NCBI GenBank assembly: GCA_023407175.1
Contig: JAEYMU010000015.1
Location: 1 to 11,142, forward strand
Length of the DNA stretch: 11,142 nt
Source: Bacillota bacterium
GTDB taxonomy: Bacteria > Bacillota_A > Clostridia > Lachnospirales > Lachnospiraceae
Direction of reading: 5' to 3'
The notes below the pieces were generated by a model that saw only the letters and a list, made by a program, of their open reading frames with translations, was not told the DNA's origin and ran no database searches. Below, piece by piece: positions 1-7,720 of the stretch. The translations under genes and the position numbers were made by a program. Position 1 is the stretch's first letter. Each line of letters starts with the position of its first letter.

Positions 1-30
1 CCGCCTTATTTTGCTACTTCCATTGTACCA

Positions 31-78
31 AAAAAGAGCCCAAAAGTCTGCATGAACACTAAACTTTTGACTCTTTTT
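31..78. terminator. Possible bidirectional terminator of a gene outside the window
   Basis: An imperfect stem pairs 31-38 with 71-78 (A5GAG against CTCT5) and 41-47 with 63-69, with a small internal bulge and a 15-nt loop. The A-tract and T-tract form the stem base, so it could stop transcription from either direction. No gene inside the window ends here, so it would serve a gene to the left of position 1. The long loop and the T-tract being part of the stem keep this tentative. Confidence 0.4.
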
Positions 79-82
79 ACAG

Positions 83-107
83 AAAAATCCCACGCAAGTG
101 CGTGGGA
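83..107 (-). terminator. Perfect 8-bp GC-rich hairpin, reads as a minus-strand terminator
   Basis: TCCCACGC (88-95) pairs perfectly with GCGTGGGA (100-107) around a 4-nt loop. On the minus strand the stem is followed directly by five Ts (complement of the A-run 83-87), the layout of a rho-independent terminator for leftward transcription. On the plus strand only a weak T-rich tail (CTTTGTC) follows. No minus-strand gene that would use it is visible to the right, so its role is uncertain. Confidence 0.4.
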
Positions 108-123
108 CTTTGTCTACAGTCTG

Positions 124-156
124 AGCATCCATTAAAAGTGGATGCTTTTGTTGTTA
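124..156 (+). terminator. Rho-independent terminator of an upstream plus-strand gene
   Basis: AGCATCCA (124-131) pairs with TGGATGCT (139-146) across a 7-nt loop, followed by a T-rich tail (TTTTGTTGTT). This is a standard intrinsic terminator for plus-strand transcription entering from the left. With the hairpins at 31-78 and 88-107 it insulates the operon promoter at 440 from its left neighbour. Confidence 0.55.
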
Positions 157-439
157 TAGTAGAATAAGAAACTTTATTCCGTGAAATCACCGGGGCAAAT
201 GTAAATGAGAGAGGTGGCAGCGGGGAAGCAGCTTATAAATAAATGATAGGAGAACTGACAGAATTGCAGTGCGCTATAAAATTTAACTATAGCGTGCTGT
301 AATTTTTAACTATTAGCGTAAAAGAAAATTATCTGATATTATTTTCACAACAATAAAAAGCATATATGAATGCTATGAAATAATTGGAGAGCGATTATTC
401 AAAGGAACAGAATTACAGGGGAAACTATTTTTGCAATAG
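157..439. other. Intergenic region without a convincing gene
   Basis: No open frame of credible length with a ribosome binding site is present. The only start with a short frame is a 13-codon frame at 205-246 that I do not believe. The sequence is AT-rich and holds the long hairpin at 261-305 and a small 5-bp hairpin near 360-375. The stretch 308-439 shows no strong structure and leads into the promoter at 440. Confidence 0.5.
261..307 (+). terminator. Long 18-bp stem-loop with short T-tract, terminator-like
   Basis: Positions 261-278 pair with 288-305 over 18 consecutive positions. The inner seven are perfect (CGCTATA with TATAGCG) and the outer part includes some G-U pairs. The loop is 9 nt. 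Five Ts at 303-307 overlap the stem base. It would act as an intrinsic terminator for plus-strand transcription, yet no gene lies between the terminator at 124-156 and this one. It may end a short untranslated transcript, or be a folded remnant of lost DNA. Confidence 0.45.
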
Positions 440-468
440 TTGACATAAAATTGAGGCAGTGCTATAAT
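440..468 (+). promoter_or_regulatory. Consensus sigma-A promoter of the transporter operon
   Basis: A perfect -35 box TTGACA (440-445) and a perfect -10 box TATAAT (463-468) are separated by the optimal 17 bp. Transcription should start near 475, leaving a leader of about 50 nt before the first gene. A promoter this strong usually needs a repressor to limit it, and the dyads overlapping its -10 box at 465-502 fit that. It is the only clear promoter before the eight-gene operon. Confidence 0.85.
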
Positions 469-502
469 GCGAATAACATACTAAACATATCGCATTAGTA
501 TG
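465..502 (+). promoter_or_regulatory. Two interleaved inverted repeats, probable repressor operator
   Basis: Dyad one is TAATGCGA (465-472) with TCGCATTA (490-497); it overlaps the -10 box. Dyad two is CATACTAA (477-484) with TTAGTATG (495-502). Both are perfect 8-bp repeats and they share positions 495-497. The expected transcript start (about 475) lies inside the region. Dyad one therefore cannot fully fold in RNA and is better explained as a protein-binding site, while dyad two could form an RNA hairpin in the leader. No regulator gene lies in the window, so the binding protein is unknown. Confidence 0.55.
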
Positions 503-523
503 AATGTGTTGGGAGATGAGAAG

Positions 524-1486
524 ATGGAGGCTTGGGAAGAAATACGTCAAATTAAACAAACGATGCAGGACAGTCAAATAAACCAGGCTAAGTGTTTATC
601 TTTGCATTTTCAGCAAACGCAGTTACCCTTGCTTATTCTAAAGGCAACGTGTGAAGGGCCTGTTGTTTGGATACAAGGCGCCTTACATGGCGATGAGGGA
701 TATGGTACGGCGGCTTGTATAGAGCTTGCGAGAGAACTTGGCGGTAAGCTGAGAGCAGGCTGCTTAATTTTTTGTCCGGTTGTAAACCCTACTGCCTTTG
801 ATTCTATTAGTAATTCGTCGCCTATTGATGGTATTAATTTGAACCGTGCAGGTAACAGCCAAAAAGAAACTTTTTCTTTTCTGTTCTTTGCTTGGCTTCG
901 GGAAATAATTTGCAGTACAGCAGATGTTTTTCTTGATCTCCATGGAGGAGGCTCCTGGCTGGACGTTTGTTCCTTTGCGATTATTCCGGCTATGGATGAG
1001 AGTTTATTTATAAAGTCAAAGAATCTATTAAACGGCCTGGTGCCATATGTATTAAAGACTGACGGTACAAGAGGAACATTATGTGAAGCTGTTGCAAAAG
1101 AGGGAAAAATCGCGATTCTTTTAGAAAGTGGCTGTGGTACTGTTATCACTCGTACTACTACGGATATTCATAAGCGTAATATAGAGGGAATTCTGGCAAG
1201 GCTGGGACTGTTGGCTGCCGATTTTTCATATCGCTTGTGGAATCAGGAAATAACTGTTTTTGAAAAGGCGGTAGATTTGTATTTTGAAAAAGATGCCATA
1301 CTTTTAACCTATGAAAAGACCGGCACTAATCTTAGGAAGGGAGATCGGATATTACATATGGCGGATAGAAATACGTTTGAAGAAATATCATTAGTATCAT
1401 CCGTTGAAAACACAATCCTGTTATCTGTACATGTGGCTTCGTGTATCAAAAAAGGAGGATATGCAGCTTATCTTGGCTGTCTATAG
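524..1486 (+). CDS. AstE/aspartoacylase-like M14 family zinc carboxypeptidase/deacylase
   Basis: This is a 320-aa soluble protein of the succinylglutamate desuccinylase/aspartoacylase group of the M14 zinc hydrolases, which cleave an acyl-amide bond from amino-acid derivatives. The zinc ligands are visible as GALHGDE (H55, E58) and DLHGG (H140). The substrate-contacting NxNR-type motif is at 105-108 and the catalytic Glu is probably E201 in LLESGCG. A smaller C-terminal beta domain follows from about residue 240. I chose ATG 524 because GGGAG at 511-515 lies 8 nt before it. An in-frame ATG at 500 sits inside the operator dyad and has no ribosome binding site. It is the first gene of the operon, 52 nt before the solute-binding protein. 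Members of this family include AstE, aspartoacylase and the ectoine-pathway deacetylase EutE/DoeB; the exact substrate cannot be read from sequence. Confidence 0.85.
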   Translation: MEAWEEIRQIKQTMQDSQINQAKCLSLHFQQTQLPLLILKATCEGPVVWIQGALHGDEGYGTAACIELARELGGKLRAGCLIFCPVVNPTAFDSISNSSPIDGINLNRAGNSQKETFSFLFFAWLREIICSTADVFLDLHGGGSWLDVCSFAIIPAMDESLFIKSKNLLNGLVPYVLKTDGTRGTLCEAVAKEGKIAILLESGCGTVITRTTTDIHKRNIEGILARLGLLAADFSYRLWNQEITVFEKAVDLYFEKDAILLTYEKTGTNLRKGDRILHMADRNTFEEISLVSSVENTILLSVHVASCIKKGGYAAYLGCL

Positions 1487-1538
1487 AAAGATACTGCTAA
1501 CAATGAAAAATTAGTAACTGTTACTGAGGAGGAAAAAG

Positions 1539-3155
1539 ATGAAAAAAGTAGCATTAAGAAAAAGAGTTGTTTTAGGATTATTTACTGCAATCATGACATT
1601 ATCCTTAACAGCATGCGGAAGTAAAAACAGCGATACCAATATTGAGACTGAAAGTGCAAATAATACGAACAGCGAACTTGAAAGCAATGAGGATGCACAG
1701 ACTGATGCAACGGAAGCATCCAATGAGGATTTGGAAATTACCATTGCCAGAGCATTTGATATAGCTGGATTAGATCCGGGTTTTTTGACGGAGAATGCAC
1801 AGGTTGTTGATAATATATTTGATACATTGGTTACAAGAAATGAGAATATGGAACTGGTTCCTTCTCTGGCAGAAAGCTGGCAGCAGGTAGAAGATACCGT
1901 TTGGGAGTTTAAACTGCGTCAGGACGTAGAGTTTACGAACGGCGAAAAATTCAATGCAGAAGCTGTAAAATATTCGATTGACAGAGTTTTAAATCCAGAT
2001 AATAATGCTCCGACTCTTAGTTATATTTCAACGGTGAAAGAGGTTAAGGTAGTAGATGATTATACCGTACAGATCATTACCAATGAATCGGATCCGCTTA
2101 TTCCTACCCGCTTCAGCCGTTATCCTACCGAAGTGGTAGCACCGGCTTACGCCGAAGAGGTAGGACAAGAAGAATTTGCTCAGAATCCAATCGGAACCGG
2201 CCCTTATCAATTTGAAAGCTGGGATAAAGGAACAAGTGTGACGCTTGTAAGAAATGATAAATACTGGGGTGAGGCACCGGAAGTTGCTAAGGTTACCTTT
2301 AAAGCTATACCGGAAGCATCTACTCGTGTCAGTGCGTTATTGAATGGAGAAGTAGATTTAATTACCGGCGTTTCGGCTGATGACAGAGATAAAATCAATA
2401 GCTCTGATAAAGCTTATCTTTCAACGGTAGACAGAGCAGGAAACATCGTATATGTAGGGTTTAAAACAGATGCAGCCCCCTTTGACAACCTTAAAGTAAG
2501 ACAGGCCTTAAATTATGCGGTCGATGTTAAATCTATTGTAGATTATATATTAAAAGGTGCTGCTGTTGAAACTAACAGTATTATCGGACCTTCTGATTTT
2601 GGTTATGCGGGAGAACCGGAAGGTTATGAATATAATGTGGAAAAGGCAAAACAGCTCTTGACAGAAGCGGGTTATCCTGATGGGTTCGAAGTGGAGCTGG
2701 ATACGGTAAATTGGTACCTTAAGAATACAGATGTGGCGCAGGCAATAGCGCAGCAGCTGAAAGAGGTAGGAGTAACTGTTAAAATTAATGATGTGGAGAG
2801 TTCTGTATACAGACAGACTGTTCCTGCAGGTGAACAAGCATCTATGTATATTTTAGGGTGGAGCAGTACCAATACACTGGATGCCGATGCGGCTATTTAT
2901 GCAATTTTGCATTCAGGACAATCTTATGCTACCTATAACAATTCCGAAGTAGATGCTTTGTTGGATGAGGCTCGATTTGCCACTACTGATACACCGCGTG
3001 CAGATTTGTACAAGCAGATTCAGGAACTGTATATTGAAGATGCACCAAGAATTTTTCTGTATCAGGAAAATCAATATTATGGTATCTCGGACCGCCTGGA
3101 TTGGCAGGGGCGTATTGACACAGCGATTCCTGTAAAAACCATTAAAGCAAAATAA
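1539..3155 (+). CDS. ABC transporter family-5 solute-binding lipoprotein (oligopeptide/nickel type)
   Basis: This 538-aa extracytoplasmic lipoprotein captures the substrate for the importer encoded downstream. It has a basic N-terminus (MKKVALRKR), a hydrophobic core, and a lipobox LTAC placing the lipidated Cys at residue 26. An acidic, Ser/Asn/Glu-rich linker runs to about residue 65. The SBP_bac_5 domain follows, with the family hallmarks PSLAESW near 109 and the NGEKFNAEAVKYSIDR segment near 140, and extends to the C-terminus. GAGGAGG at 1526-1532 precedes ATG 1539 at ideal spacing. A 15-bp hairpin just after the gene (3169-3203) probably raises its mRNA level over that of the permeases, as is usual for binding proteins. 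Family 5 includes DppA, OppA, NikA and CntA; the ligand is not deducible. Confidence 0.93.
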   Translation: MKKVALRKRVVLGLFTAIMTLSLTACGSKNSDTNIETESANNTNSELESNEDAQTDATEASNEDLEITIARAFDIAGLDPGFLTENAQVVDNIFDTLVTRNENMELVPSLAESWQQVEDTVWEFKLRQDVEFTNGEKFNAEAVKYSIDRVLNPDNNAPTLSYISTVKEVKVVDDYTVQIITNESDPLIPTRFSRYPTEVVAPAYAEEVGQEEFAQNPIGTGPYQFESWDKGTSVTLVRNDKYWGEAPEVAKVTFKAIPEASTRVSALLNGEVDLITGVSADDRDKINSSDKAYLSTVDRAGNIVYVGFKTDAAPFDNLKVRQALNYAVDVKSIVDYILKGAAVETNSIIGPSDFGYAGEPEGYEYNVEKAKQLLTEAGYPDGFEVELDTVNWYLKNTDVAQAIAQQLKEVGVTVKINDVESSVYRQTVPAGEQASMYILGWSSTNTLDADAAIYAILHSGQSYATYNNSEVDALLDEARFATTDTPRADLYKQIQELYIEDAPRIFLYQENQYYGISDRLDWQGRIDTAIPVKTIKAK

Positions 3156-3168
3156 ATTTTGGTATAGG

Positions 3169-3203
3169 CAAACATCATTCTTTCTCGCAAAGAATGGTGT
3201 TTG
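3169..3203 (+). promoter_or_regulatory. 15-bp intercistronic hairpin between binding protein and permease genes
   Basis: Positions 3169-3183 pair with 3189-3203 over 15 consecutive positions, with one G-U pair and a 5-nt loop (CTCGC). A T-rich but interrupted tail follows (TGGTGTTATT), so it is a partial terminator at most. In ABC operons such a structure after the binding-protein gene typically protects the upstream mRNA from 3' decay and lowers downstream expression. That role is inferred here. Confidence 0.65.
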
Positions 3204-3230
3204 TGGTGTTATTCTGAACGAATGAGGTAA

Positions 3231-4154
3231 ATGTCAGTGACTAAGTATTCAATAAAAAAATTACTGCAAAGCTTGTTGGCTGTCTTTGGTGCTATTACGA
3301 TTGTATTTTTTATTCTGCGATTATCCGGTGATCCCGCACGTTTAATGCTTCCCCCGGAGGCATCCGAAGAACAGGTTATTGCTATGAGAGCCAGCCTTGG
3401 TTTTTCCAAACCGCTTTGGCAGCAATATGTTGATTTTCTTACGAGCGTTTTGACTGGTGATTTCGGTAATTCCCTTTATTATAAATCTTCCGCATTGGAA
3501 TTGGTACTTGATAGGTTACCGGCTACGCTTTTGCTGGCATTGACAGCTATTTTACTGTCGATAATACCCGGTATAGCAGCTGGTATTATTTCTGCATATA
3601 AAAAGAACACAATAATCGATTATCTGATTAACGGCGTTGTACTATTTGGACAATCTATGCCGGTGTTCTGGGTAGCGCTTATTCTGATTATGATATTTGC
3701 CGTCAATCTCCACTGGCTTCCCACATCGGGATTTGACGGGCCTCTTTCCCTGATTTTACCGGCTTCTGCATTGGCGTTATATTCTGTGGCGCCCATTGCA
3801 AGGACAACACGAGCCTCATTAGTTAAGGTATTGGATGAAAATTATATAATGACGGCAGAATCGCAAGGGTACTTAACGCATCAGATTTTACTTGGACATG
3901 CGCTTAAGAATTCTTTGCTTCCTGTAATCACGGTTATTGGGTTGGAATTCGGAAGCATGGTGGGAGGCGCTGTTGTCAGTGAAACGGTCTTTTCATGGCC
4001 GGGAGTAGGAAGACTCATAATGCAGGCAATTTCAAACAGAGATTTCCCTTTAGTACAGGCCTGTGTCCTTGTATTAAGCATAATTTTTATCTTGATTAAT
4101 CTTGTGATTGATATTCTGTATTTTTATATCGATCCAAGAATTAAATACGAGTAG
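3231..4154 (+). CDS. ABC transporter permease, DppB/OppB/NikB-type
   Basis: This is a 307-aa integral membrane protein, one half of the translocation pore. The layout is that of the DppB group. A first transmembrane segment lies at about residues 10-30. An extracytoplasmic region follows (LSGDPARLMLPPEAS, then the GLSKPLWQQY-like segment). Further helices run from about residue 95 to the end. The cytoplasmic EAA loop (AESQGYLTHQILLGHALKNSLLP, about 208-230), which contacts the ATPases, is clearly present. The C-terminus YIDPRIKYE is typical of the family. Start ATG 3231 follows GAGG at 3224-3227 rather closely; the in-frame GTG at 3237 is an alternative start. The stop overlaps the first possible start of the next permease gene, which suggests translational coupling. 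The length is normal for the family. Confidence 0.92.
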   Translation: MSVTKYSIKKLLQSLLAVFGAITIVFFILRLSGDPARLMLPPEASEEQVIAMRASLGFSKPLWQQYVDFLTSVLTGDFGNSLYYKSSALELVLDRLPATLLLALTAILLSIIPGIAAGIISAYKKNTIIDYLINGVVLFGQSMPVFWVALILIMIFAVNLHWLPTSGFDGPLSLILPASALALYSVAPIARTTRASLVKVLDENYIMTAESQGYLTHQILLGHALKNSLLPVITVIGLEFGSMVGGAVVSETVFSWPGVGRLIMQAISNRDFPLVQACVLVLSIIFILINLVIDILYFYIDPRIKYE

Positions 4155-4171
4155 TGAGTGAGGAAGACACA

Positions 4172-5011
4172 GTGAAAACAAAGCATCGGAAAGTTAGTAA
4201 TAAAAATATAAAGGGGTATATCAGCGGGGGAATCTTGCTATTAGTAGTAATTATTACATTTATGGCAAAGATAATTTCTCCCTATGATCCTTATGAGCAG
4301 AATCTGGCATATATATTAAAGGCACCCTTCACCACGATAGAAGATAACGGTCGGTTTTTCCTTCTCGGCACAGATCAGTTAGGAAGAGATATTTTTAGCC
4401 GTCTGCTATATGGAGGCCGGCTTTCCCTTTTGATGGGACTTGCTTCGGTTGCGATATCCGGTGTTATCGGAACTTTTCTAGGTGTAATTGCGGGATATTA
4501 CAGAAAGACGGCAGATGCTGTGATTATGAGGCTGTCCGATATGCAGTTGTCGATACCCACGATGCTTCTTGCTATCATGATAGTAGCCGTACTAGGTTCC
4601 AGCCTTATTAATACTATATTAGTGCTTGCTGTTACCAGTTGGGTTCCTTTTGCAAGGGTGATTCGAAGCGAAGTTATATCTATAAGAGAACGGGAATTTA
4701 TTTTAGCCGCCAAAGCTATGGGGGTAACGGGTAGCAAAATCATCGTTACGCACATATTACCTAATATTTCCTATACTTTGATTACACAGGCTACCCTGCA
4801 GATCGCCAGGATGATTCTGCTGGCAGCGTCTATGAGTTTTTTAGGATTAGGAGTGGATGTTTCGTTACCTACGTGGGGTGGTATGATTAATGATGGCCGA
4901 GGCTATATATCCGATGCATGGTGGTTAACGGTATTTCCTGGCCTTACGATTGCATTTGTTATTTTTTGCATAAATATTTTCAGTGAGTGGCTGCAAGAAA
5001 AAGCAGACTAA
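4172..5011 (+). CDS. ABC transporter permease, DppC/OppC/NikC-type
   Basis: This second pore subunit is about 279 aa from this start. It has an N-terminal transmembrane segment (about 20-40 of the longer form) and the DppC hallmark LLGTDQLGRDIFSRLLYG before the second helix. The EAA loop REFILAAKAMGVTGSKIIVTHILPN is present, and the C-terminal helices carry FLGLGVDVSLPTWG. I prefer GTG 4172 because GAGGAAG lies about 6 nt before it. A longer form from GTG 4154 would overlap the previous stop codon by one base (TAGTG) but has no ribosome binding site upstream. It pairs with the DppB-type permease to form the heterodimeric channel. The next gene, 52 nt on, is not a transporter gene but an enzyme, an unusual interruption between permeases and ATPases. 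Confidence 0.9.
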   Translation: MKTKHRKVSNKNIKGYISGGILLLVVIITFMAKIISPYDPYEQNLAYILKAPFTTIEDNGRFFLLGTDQLGRDIFSRLLYGGRLSLLMGLASVAISGVIGTFLGVIAGYYRKTADAVIMRLSDMQLSIPTMLLAIMIVAVLGSSLINTILVLAVTSWVPFARVIRSEVISIREREFILAAKAMGVTGSKIIVTHILPNISYTLITQATLQIARMILLAASMSFLGLGVDVSLPTWGGMINDGRGYISDAWWLTVFPGLTIAFVIFCINIFSEWLQEKAD

Positions 5012-5063
5012 GAATCCGCAGCCTGTTTTACTTGACTATTAATTATACGAGGAAGTGTTTGAT

Positions 5064-6047
5064 ATGCTTTTTATTGATCAGCAGATAGTGGCACAAAGTC
5101 CGGTATCAGATATAAATACTTCGGCTGATATTGTGAAAGAACTATTTGAAAAGAAAAAAATTCAGCAGGCCGTTGCGGCACAGGAAATCCCTATGTATCC
5201 CTATGGACTGGAGGGAGGTGGATTCTATTCACTTCCGGCGTACATAAAAGACTATGGAGTAGCAGGCATCAAATGGACCACCCATGTGAGGAATCAATCG
5301 AAACCGGCGGCAGATGCGGCAACAGCTTCCTATACGAAACCTGTTATTCTTCTGAACAGCTTAACTGACGGCAGTCCTCTTGCATTAATAGACGGGCATA
5401 TGATCAGCGGTCTCAGAACTGCCTCCGTTTCTTACTTGTGTTTGAGCAAGCTAAGCTGCTTTCATCCACGGAAAGTACTGTGCTGTGGTTCAGGGCATCA
5501 GGCCAGATGGCAGGCAATTGCTGCGTTAAACAGTTTGAAGAGTCTGGAGGTGCTTTACATATGGAGCCGCAACTATGAGCATGCCAAAGCCTGTGTATCT
5601 TCTTTGGAATCTTATATTTCGAAAGGGGTACAGGTCAAGGCAATAGCCGGTTGGGAAGATTGTATTGATAATATGGATATTGTAATCGGAGCTACTTCTG
5701 CAGAGCAGTGTTATCTCACAAAAGAGCACTTGAAAAATAGTGCGTATATTCATATAGGATTAAATGATATTTCAGAAGAAGCTATTTATTCATATAAAGA
5801 GATTATCTGTGATGACTTTACAGCCGGTACTCATAAAAGCCAACAATCGTTGTTCCGCTTATACCGTAAGAATCAGGAAATAGAAAATAGAGTCTCTCTG
5901 CTGGAGAATAACCTGGAGAAAACTTTCACAGAGAAGCGCGTAATGTTTAGCTCGTTCGGTTTGTCTATTTTCGATATCGGATTAGCCTACCATGTCTATC
6001 GATATGCCCAAAATCAGGGATTAGGTGAGGAACTGGGTCTATACTAA
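5064..6047 (+). CDS. Ornithine cyclodeaminase / mu-crystallin family NAD(P)-dependent enzyme
   Basis: This is a 327-aa cytoplasmic enzyme of the OCD/mu-crystallin family, whose members act on amino acids or imino acids using NAD(P) (ornithine cyclodeaminase, ketimine and pyrroline-2-carboxylate reductases, alanine dehydrogenase, SbnB, EutC). Family landmarks are VAGIKW (K70), LRTASVS (R118), the Rossmann nucleotide loop CGSGHQA (141-147), IVIGATS (206-212) and HIGLND (230-235) followed by a buried DD pair (250-251). The C-terminal helix FDIGLAYHVYRYAQ ends the fold. ATG 5064 is preferred because GAGGAAG at 5049-5055 precedes it by 8 nt; a GTG at 5055 lies within that site. Embedded between permease and ATPase genes, it probably works on the imported compound. 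Direction and substrate are unknown. Confidence 0.85.
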   Translation: MLFIDQQIVAQSPVSDINTSADIVKELFEKKKIQQAVAAQEIPMYPYGLEGGGFYSLPAYIKDYGVAGIKWTTHVRNQSKPAADAATASYTKPVILLNSLTDGSPLALIDGHMISGLRTASVSYLCLSKLSCFHPRKVLCCGSGHQARWQAIAALNSLKSLEVLYIWSRNYEHAKACVSSLESYISKGVQVKAIAGWEDCIDNMDIVIGATSAEQCYLTKEHLKNSAYIHIGLNDISEEAIYSYKEIICDDFTAGTHKSQQSLFRLYRKNQEIENRVSLLENNLEKTFTEKRVMFSSFGLSIFDIGLAYHVYRYAQNQGLGEELGLY

Positions 6048-6093
6048 AAGTTCAATAAAATATAAACAGCGATTAAATCTATGGGAGGGACAG

Positions 6094-6885
6094 ATGTCTG
6101 ACTTTTTAGAGATTAAAGATCTGAATATTTCTTTTCATAAATGGGGAACCATTGTTCCGGCCGTTAACGGAGTTAATTTTACTATGGATCGAAATGAAAT
6201 TCTTTGCATTGTGGGAGAATCCGGCAGCGGGAAGAGCGTAACGGCGAAGTCTTTGCTTAGGCTGCTTCCTTCTGAAAGTACACATTACAACAGTGGGGAA
6301 ATTTTGTTTGAAAATAAGGATTTACTTAAAACCAGTAAAAGAGGTCTGCGAAATATTGGCCGTAAAAATATATCTATGATTTTTCAGGATCCGCTTTCTT
6401 CCCTGAATCCTGTCTATAAAATCAAACGGCAGATGATAGCTCTCATTCGTCTGCATGACAAGTCTATCCGCTACAAAGATGCGTACGCGAAAGCGGAGAG
6501 GCTTTTGGAAAGTGTTGAAATTACAAACACAAAAAAAGTATTGGAAAATTACCCCTTTGAGCTTTCAGGAGGGATGCGTCAGAGAGTAATGATAGCTATG
6601 GCTATTTCCTCCAATCCGTCTTTGCTGATTGCGGATGAGCCAACTACGGCATTGGATGTTACGATACAGTCACAGATTCTAAAGCTGCTTACTCAGATAC
6701 AAAAAGAGAATGGTCTGTCAATTATGTTTATTACCCATGATCTTTCGATTGTATATGAAATTGCCGACAGGATTATTGTTTTTCAAGAGGGATTGATTGT
6801 AGAACAGGGAACGCGGGATGAAATTTTTTATCATCCCAAGCATGATTATACCAAAAAGCTGCTTAACAGCATGCTTCGTATTTAG
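6094..6885 (+). CDS. ABC transporter ATP-binding protein, DppD/NikD-type (compact form)
   Basis: This 263-aa nucleotide-binding subunit on the cytoplasmic face powers import. It shows Walker A GESGSGKS (41-48), Q-loop MIFQDP (95-100), signature LSGGMRQR (157-164), Walker B LLIADEP (177-183), D-loop ALD (186-188) and H-loop Thr-His (214-215). The protein ends at YTKKLLNSMLRI and lacks the roughly 60-residue oligo_HPY extension of DppD/OppD, so its size resembles NikD. ATG 6094 is chosen because GGGAGG at 6083-6088 lies just upstream. A longer in-frame start at 6025 would overlap the preceding enzyme gene and add no conserved sequence. It is predicted to pair with the next ATPase. Confidence 0.9.
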   Translation: MSDFLEIKDLNISFHKWGTIVPAVNGVNFTMDRNEILCIVGESGSGKSVTAKSLLRLLPSESTHYNSGEILFENKDLLKTSKRGLRNIGRKNISMIFQDPLSSLNPVYKIKRQMIALIRLHDKSIRYKDAYAKAERLLESVEITNTKKVLENYPFELSGGMRQRVMIAMAISSNPSLLIADEPTTALDVTIQSQILKLLTQIQKENGLSIMFITHDLSIVYEIADRIIVFQEGLIVEQGTRDEIFYHPKHDYTKKLLNSMLRI

Positions 6886-6895
6886 GAGATATTTT

Positions 6896-7690
6896 ATGGC
6901 GAAAGAAACGGCGGCGGCTTTGTTAAAAGTTACCGGTTTGACGAAAGTTTATCAGGGAAAGAAAAAGGAAGAATTTGCTGCTTTAAATCAAGTTAGTTTT
7001 GAACTGGCAGAAACTGAAACTCTCAGTATTGTGGGAGAATCCGGAAGCGGTAAAACAACCATAGCCAAAATTATTGCAGGAATTATTCCGGCTACTTCAG
7101 GAGAGATGACCTACGCAGGACAACCGCTTACCTTTGCAAGAAAAAATACACTGCGTAAAGAAATTCAATATATTTTTCAGGAGTCGGCGGCGGCATTAGA
7201 CCCGCGAATGAAGATCCAGAAAATTATAGAGGAACCAATACGTCTGCATTATGATTATTCCCCTAAGCAGAGAGAGGAGATAATAGTTTCTCTTCTTAAT
7301 GATGTGGGACTTTCTTCGGATATCCGCTTGCGATATCCCAAAGAGCTCTCCGGCGGGCAATGCCAGCGTATCGGTATTGCCAGGGCGTTAGCGGGCAATC
7401 CTAAAATTTTGGTATGTGATGAGCCTACTTCTGCATTAGATTCTACGATTCAAATACAAATTCTTGATTTAATGATGAATCTGAAAAAGAAAAAGAATTT
7501 CTCTTATATCTTTATCACGCACAGCCTCGGAGTTGCAAAAACTATCTCCAATCGGGTTCTTGTCATGAAAAAAGGGGAGATTGTAGAACAGGGTGATACA
7601 GCAGAAATTTTTAGGAACCCGAAGCATACGTATACACAAACATTATTATCATCTGTTCCTCGAATAGAACTTCCCTATTATGAAATGTAA
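6896..7690 (+). CDS. ABC transporter ATP-binding protein, DppF/NikE-type (compact form)
   Basis: This 264-aa protein is the second nucleotide-binding subunit. Motifs are Walker A GESGSGKT (47-54), Q-loop YIFQES (92-97), signature LSGGQCQR (151-158), Walker B ILVCDEP (171-177), D-loop ALD (180-182) and H-loop His 209. Like its partner it stops soon after YTQTLLSSVPRIELP and lacks the oligo_HPY tail. ATG 6896 follows AGGAGA (6884-6889), which overlaps the stop codon of the previous gene, so the two ATPases are made in close coupling. An in-frame start at 6818 lies deep inside the previous gene and is rejected. The two ATPases have clearly different sequences, as expected for a heterodimer. Confidence 0.9.
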   Translation: MAKETAAALLKVTGLTKVYQGKKKEEFAALNQVSFELAETETLSIVGESGSGKTTIAKIIAGIIPATSGEMTYAGQPLTFARKNTLRKEIQYIFQESAAALDPRMKIQKIIEEPIRLHYDYSPKQREEIIVSLLNDVGLSSDIRLRYPKELSGGQCQRIGIARALAGNPKILVCDEPTSALDSTIQIQILDLMMNLKKKKNFSYIFITHSLGVAKTISNRVLVMKKGEIVEQGDTAEIFRNPKHTYTQTLLSSVPRIELPYYEM

Positions 7691-7720
7691 CGTTAACCAG
7701 AAAAATAGTGTGAGAAAGGC

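Noticed and set aside
205..246. 13-codon frame in the left intergenic region
   Set aside because: Too short, weak ribosome binding site, and no recognisable peptide features.
610..1149. 179-codon antisense frame inside the M14 hydrolase gene
   Set aside because: Its sequence has no family features and it is opposite a gene with clear zinc-binding motifs; no promoter or ribosome binding site was seen.
6025..6093. Upstream start for the first ATPase
   Set aside because: It would overlap the end of the OCD-family gene and precede the clear GGGAGG site at 6083-6088; the added residues match nothing in the ATPase family.
6818..6895. Upstream start for the second ATPase
   Set aside because: It lies entirely inside the preceding ATPase gene in another frame; AGGAGA before ATG 6896 gives a better start.
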